Assembly (NCBI GenBank): GCA_013151535.1
Contig: JAADIC010000013.1
Span: 1 to 8,673, forward strand
Direction: 5' to 3'
Source: Alphaproteobacteria bacterium
GTDB taxonomy: Bacteria > Pseudomonadota > Alphaproteobacteria > Rhodobacterales > Rhodobacteraceae
Length of the DNA stretch: 8,673 nt
Below the pieces are notes generated by a model that saw nothing but the letters and a program-made list of their open reading frames with translations, was not told the DNA's origin and ran no database searches. The first letter of the stretch is position 1. Each line of letters opens with the position of its first letter. A program made the position numbers and the translations under genes. Shown here piece by piece: positions 5,839 through 8,673 of this stretch.

Positions 5839-7554
5839 CTATCCGGCCAGATCTTCAGGGCTGAGGGCGTAAAGGCTGCGCGCGCCTTCGCGGGCTTGTG
5901 AACATAGCGCGTCATAGGCGATCATTTGCTGGCGGATGAAGAAGCGCGCCAGTTCGGTGCGAGGGCCTTTCCCCCCTTCGGCCAACGCGGCTTTCAGCAG
6001 GTAATGGCCGCCCAGAACCAGCGCGAAGGCCCGCAGATAGGGGGTGGCCCCGGCGAAGCGTTCATTCAGGTCGCTTTGCTCCAGCATCCAGCTTGTGGTG
6101 GCGATCAGCCCCTGTTCGCCTGCGTCCAAAAAGGCCGCAAGGTCAGGCAGGGTTTGCTCGGCGTCGGCGACGTTCTGGCTGATTTCCGACAGTAAGGAAA
6201 AGGCGGCGCGCCCGTCATCCATCAGTTTGCGCCCCACAAGATCCATAGCCTGAATGCCGTTCGTGCCCTCATAAATCGCGGTGACACGCACGTCGCGCAA
6301 AAACTGTGCGGCACCGGTTTCCTCAATATATCCCATGCCGCCATGGACTTGCACACCAAGATTTGCCACTTCGAATCCTGTATCGGTGCCAAACGCTTTG
6401 GCAATCGGCGTCAGGAAAGCGGCGCGGGCAGCCAAGCCAGCGTCCCCCGTAGCATTGGCCAGATCGCCGGATATTGCGGTGTCATAGATGATGGCGCGCA
6501 CGGCATTGGTTTGGGATTTCATCAGCATTAGCATCCGGCGCATATCGGCGTGGTCAAGGATCGTACCGGTGCCATCAACCGGGGTTTTGCCCTGCTTGCG
6601 GTCCAGCGCAAACTCAAGCGCCTGCTGATAGGCGGCCTCGGCCACGCCAAGCCCTTCGCTGGCCACGCCAAGGCGGGCGTTGTTCATCATGGTGAACATG
6701 GCTTTCATACCTGCATGTTTCGCACCCACCAGCCAACCGGTGGCACCCGCGTAATCCATCACGGCGGTGGGCGAGCCGTGCAGGCCCAGTTTATGTTCCA
6801 GCGACACCACCTTTAACGTATTTGCGCGCCCCGGATTGCCGTTTTCATCGGGCAGGTATTTGGGCACCAGGAAAAGCGAAATCCCCTTGGTTCCGGGCAC
6901 GCCATCGGGCAAACGCGCCAGCACCAGATGGCAGATATTACCGGCGAAATCGCTGTCACCCCACGAGATGAAAATCTTTTGGCCGGAAATTGCATATGTG
7001 CCATCGCCGTTATCCGTAGCTTTGGAGCGCACCGCGCCGACATCCGAGCCAGCTTGCGGTTCCGTCAGGTTCATGGTGCCGGACCACTCACCAGAGATCA
7101 GTTTCGGTATATAAAGCGATTTCAACGCGTCACTGGCGTGATGATCCAGCGCCTCGATCTGACCTTGCGACATTAGCGGGTTGAGCGATAGGGCCAGACA
7201 GGCCCCGCTCATCATTTCGGTCAGGGCCACGGCCAGCGTTTGCGGCAAGCCCATGCCGCCATATTCAGGGTTGGCGGCGATGCCGATCCAGCCACCCTCG
7301 GCGATGGCTTTATAGCCTTCGGCAAATCCGGGTGAGGTGCGCACCACGCCGTTTTCAAGCGTCGCGGGGTGCAAGTCACCGGCGCGATTGAGGGGGGCCA
7401 GAACCTCTTCGGCCATCTTGCCACCCTCGCTCAGGATTGCGTCGCGCAGATCGGCGGTGGCCTCGGCGAATTTTTCGGTAGCGCTCAGACGCTCAAAGCC
7501 GACCACGTTTTCAAACAGGAATTTAAGCTCGGAAACAGGTGCTTTATAGGCCAT
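5839..7554 (-). CDS. Acyl-CoA dehydrogenase with C-terminal extension (DmdC-like architecture)
   Basis: A 571-residue FAD-dependent acyl-CoA dehydrogenase, longer than the roughly 380-residue core enzymes because of an N-terminal segment (MAYKAPVSELKFLF) and a C-terminal domain after about residue 450. Conserved blocks are MNLTEPQAGSDVGAV (161-175), the FISWGD region (195-200), HKLGLHGSPT (254-263), GLGVAEAAYQ (301-310), VQVHGGMGYIEETGA (401-415) and RVTAIYEGTNGIQA (423-436), where Glu429 is the expected catalytic base. The same architecture occurs in methylmercaptopropionyl-CoA dehydrogenase (DmdC), but no other dmd gene is visible, so the substrate is left open. The longest frame (to 7860) overlaps the divergent Sua5 gene. 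ATG at 7554 follows AAGGGGATC and starts at the family's typical MAYKAP. It heads a three-gene unit. Confidence 0.93.
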   Translation of the reverse strand: MAYKAPVSELKFLFENVVGFERLSATEKFAEATADLRDAILSEGGKMAEEVLAPLNRAGDLHPATLENGVVRTSPGFAEGYKAIAEGGWIGIAANPEYGGMGLPQTLAVALTEMMSGACLALSLNPLMSQGQIEALDHHASDALKSLYIPKLISGEWSGTMNLTEPQAGSDVGAVRSKATDNGDGTYAISGQKIFISWGDSDFAGNICHLVLARLPDGVPGTKGISLFLVPKYLPDENGNPGRANTLKVVSLEHKLGLHGSPTAVMDYAGATGWLVGAKHAGMKAMFTMMNNARLGVASEGLGVAEAAYQQALEFALDRKQGKTPVDGTGTILDHADMRRMLMLMKSQTNAVRAIIYDTAISGDLANATGDAGLAARAAFLTPIAKAFGTDTGFEVANLGVQVHGGMGYIEETGAAQFLRDVRVTAIYEGTNGIQAMDLVGRKLMDDGRAAFSLLSEISQNVADAEQTLPDLAAFLDAGEQGLIATTSWMLEQSDLNERFAGATPYLRAFALVLGGHYLLKAALAEGGKGPRTELARFFIRQQMIAYDALCSQAREGARSLYALSPEDLAG

Positions 7555-7612
7555 GTGATCCCCTTGGAAATTGCGTGTTGTTGTCAGGCGCGCTATGGGT
7601 GCCTGAAACGCG

Positions 7613-7641
7613 ATCATAAAGGCCGCGCCCACAGCTAACAA
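7613..7641 (-). promoter_or_regulatory. Candidate sigma70-type promoter of the acyl-CoA dehydrogenase operon
   Basis: On the minus strand TTGTTA (7636-7641) and TATGAT (7613-7618) are separated by exactly 17 nt, with 4/6 and 5/6 matches to the consensus boxes. The predicted start near 7606 would leave a leader of about 50 nt. It lies within the 105-nt gap shared with the divergent Sua5 gene. Confidence 0.5.
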
Positions 7642-7659
7642 CCGGAACGTCACGACAAA

Positions 7660-8625
7660 ATGCACGAGATCATCACCGAGACACTTGCCCCGGATCAGGC
7701 CGGGATCGACCGGGCAGTCGCGATCTGGCGCGGCGGTGGTCTGGTGGCGTTCCCGACCGAGACGGTTTACGGGCTGGGGGCGGATGCGTGCCATGGCGCG
7801 GCGGTGGCGGCGATTTATGCGGCCAAGGGGCGGCCTGCGTTCAATCCGTTGATTATTCATGTGGCGGATATTGCTATCGCGCAGCGATTTGCCCGGCTTG
7901 ACGGGGTGGCGGCTGATCTGGCCGATGCGTTCTGGCCCGGGCCTTTAAGCCTTGTTTTGCCCTTGCAATGCGATAGTGGATTATCACCATTGGTGACGGC
8001 GGGGCTGGATAGTGTTGCGGTGCGGGTGCCGGAAAATCCGCTGGCGCAGCAATTGCTGCGCGGCTTTGGCGGCGCGATTGCCGCCCCTTCGGCCAACCCA
8101 TCGGGGCGGATCAGCCCGACATCGGCGGCCCATGTTCTGGGTGGGCTGGCCGGAAAGATCGACGCGGTGATGGATGGTGGCGATTGTGCGGTTGGGCTTG
8201 AGTCAACGATTGTTCACGCGGGTGGCGCGCACCCTGCCCTTTTGCGCCCCGGCGGGCTGCCGGTTGAGGCGATCGAGGCCATGTTGGGGGTAAAATTGCA
8301 CCGCGATCCTGACCCTGACCGGCCAAGCGCGCCGGGTCAACTGGCATCCCATTATGCGCCGTCCTCGGCTATGCGGTTGAATGTTGAGGCACCATCCAGC
8401 GATGCTCTGTTCCTTGGGTTTGGCGCGGGGCTAAAGGCTGATCGCAACCTGTCGCCGGCGCGCGACTTGCACGAGGCAGCCGCCAATTTGTTTGGGATGC
8501 TGCATGAGTTGGACGCTATCGCCAATGCAGCAGGCAGGGCAGTGATCGAAGTGGCCCCGATCCCGGATCACGGGCTGGGGGCGGCGATCAATGACCGGCT
8601 GAAGCGGGCAGCGGCAAAGCGCTAA
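7660..8625 (+). CDS. L-threonylcarbamoyladenylate synthase, Sua5/TsaC type
   Basis: A 321-residue enzyme that makes threonylcarbamoyl-AMP from threonine, bicarbonate and ATP, the first step of the t6A37 modification of ANN-decoding tRNAs. The YrdC domain shows FPTETVYGLGADA (31-43), KGRPAFNPL (56-64), APSANPSGR (142-150) and GLESTIV (179-185). Then comes the linker PSAPGQLASHYAP (222-234), the counterpart of the Sua5 loop that closes the active site, and a C-terminal Sua5 domain with LFLGFGAG (250-257) and AINDRLKRAA (309-318). It is therefore the long Sua5 form rather than the short TsaC form. ATG at 7660 has only a weak, distant GGAA upstream, but the sequence after it fits the family start. 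It is transcribed divergently from the acyl-CoA dehydrogenase operon. Confidence 0.95.
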   Translation: MHEIITETLAPDQAGIDRAVAIWRGGGLVAFPTETVYGLGADACHGAAVAAIYAAKGRPAFNPLIIHVADIAIAQRFARLDGVAADLADAFWPGPLSLVLPLQCDSGLSPLVTAGLDSVAVRVPENPLAQQLLRGFGGAIAAPSANPSGRISPTSAAHVLGGLAGKIDAVMDGGDCAVGLESTIVHAGGAHPALLRPGGLPVEAIEAMLGVKLHRDPDPDRPSAPGQLASHYAPSSAMRLNVEAPSSDALFLGFGAGLKADRNLSPARDLHEAAANLFGMLHELDAIANAAGRAVIEVAPIPDHGLGAAINDRLKRAAAKR

Positions 8626-8673
8626 GCCGTGCCACCTTTGGCCGATAGAAAGCTGGGCGAAATGCCAAGGCTG
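8622..8673 (-). CDS. Possible C-terminal end of a convergent gene (partial)
   Basis: One minus-strand frame is open from the right edge and ends at TAG 8624-8622, giving a tail SLGISPSFLSAKGGTA. It would overlap the Sua5 stop codon by three bases in a tail-to-tail arrangement. Only about 16 codons are visible, so an open frame here could be chance. A second minus frame is also open to the edge. No function can be given. Confidence 0.2.
   Translation of the reverse strand, partial: SLGISPSFLSAKGGTA

Noticed and set aside
7555..7860. N-terminal extension of the acyl-CoA dehydrogenase frame
   Set aside because: It overlaps the start of the divergent Sua5 gene and covers the candidate promoter, and the ATG at 7554 has a good ribosome-binding site and a family-typical start.

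Overview
The window looks like a chromosomal segment of an alphaproteobacterium, most probably a Rhodobacteraceae/Roseobacter-type organism. This rests on gene content: a COQ9-family ubiquinone protein, the 44-residue aa3-type cytochrome c oxidase subunit IV, a DUF6173-like protein, a long acyl-CoA dehydrogenase with a C-terminal extension, and a 68-residue ribosomal protein S21. I see no prophage, insertion sequence, CRISPR array, tRNA or rRNA. The DNA is moderately GC-rich and almost entirely coding.

Layout, left to right. (1) The 3' end of a ribonuclease T2 gene (+) runs in from the left edge. Its stop codon lies inside a striking 8-bp tandem repeat (GGGCTAGC, seven perfect copies). (2) Facing it is a two-gene minus-strand unit: COQ9-family protein, then a zinc-independent quinone oxidoreductase 16 nt behind it. 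(3) Divergent from COQ9 is rpsU (+), with a small hairpin over its Shine-Dalgarno region and a strong intrinsic terminator. (4) Next come two tandem minus-strand genes for paralogous lipoproteins. They share one conserved His and one conserved Cys in an order like permuted NlpC/P60 (papain-like) enzymes. The upstream paralog appears to start at TTG. (5) A monocistronic gene for aa3 oxidase subunit IV (-) follows. (6) A tightly packed minus-strand operon holds acyl-CoA dehydrogenase, an MBL-fold hydrolase (its ATG directly follows the previous stop) and a DUF6173-like protein 10 nt further on. A good sigma70-type promoter lies in front of it. (7) Divergent from that operon is a Sua5/TsaC-type threonylcarbamoyl-AMP synthase gene (+), ending near the right edge.

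Functionally, COQ9, the quinone oxidoreductase and oxidase subunit IV belong to quinone and respiratory metabolism. The acyl-CoA dehydrogenase operon suggests oxidation of an acyl-CoA substrate. RpsU and Sua5 serve translation. The least understood parts are the lipoprotein pair, the DUF6173-like protein and the tandem repeat. I found no convincing sign of a wholly new multi-gene system. All starts were re-chosen from ribosome-binding sites and family length where the longest reading frame overran a neighbour.
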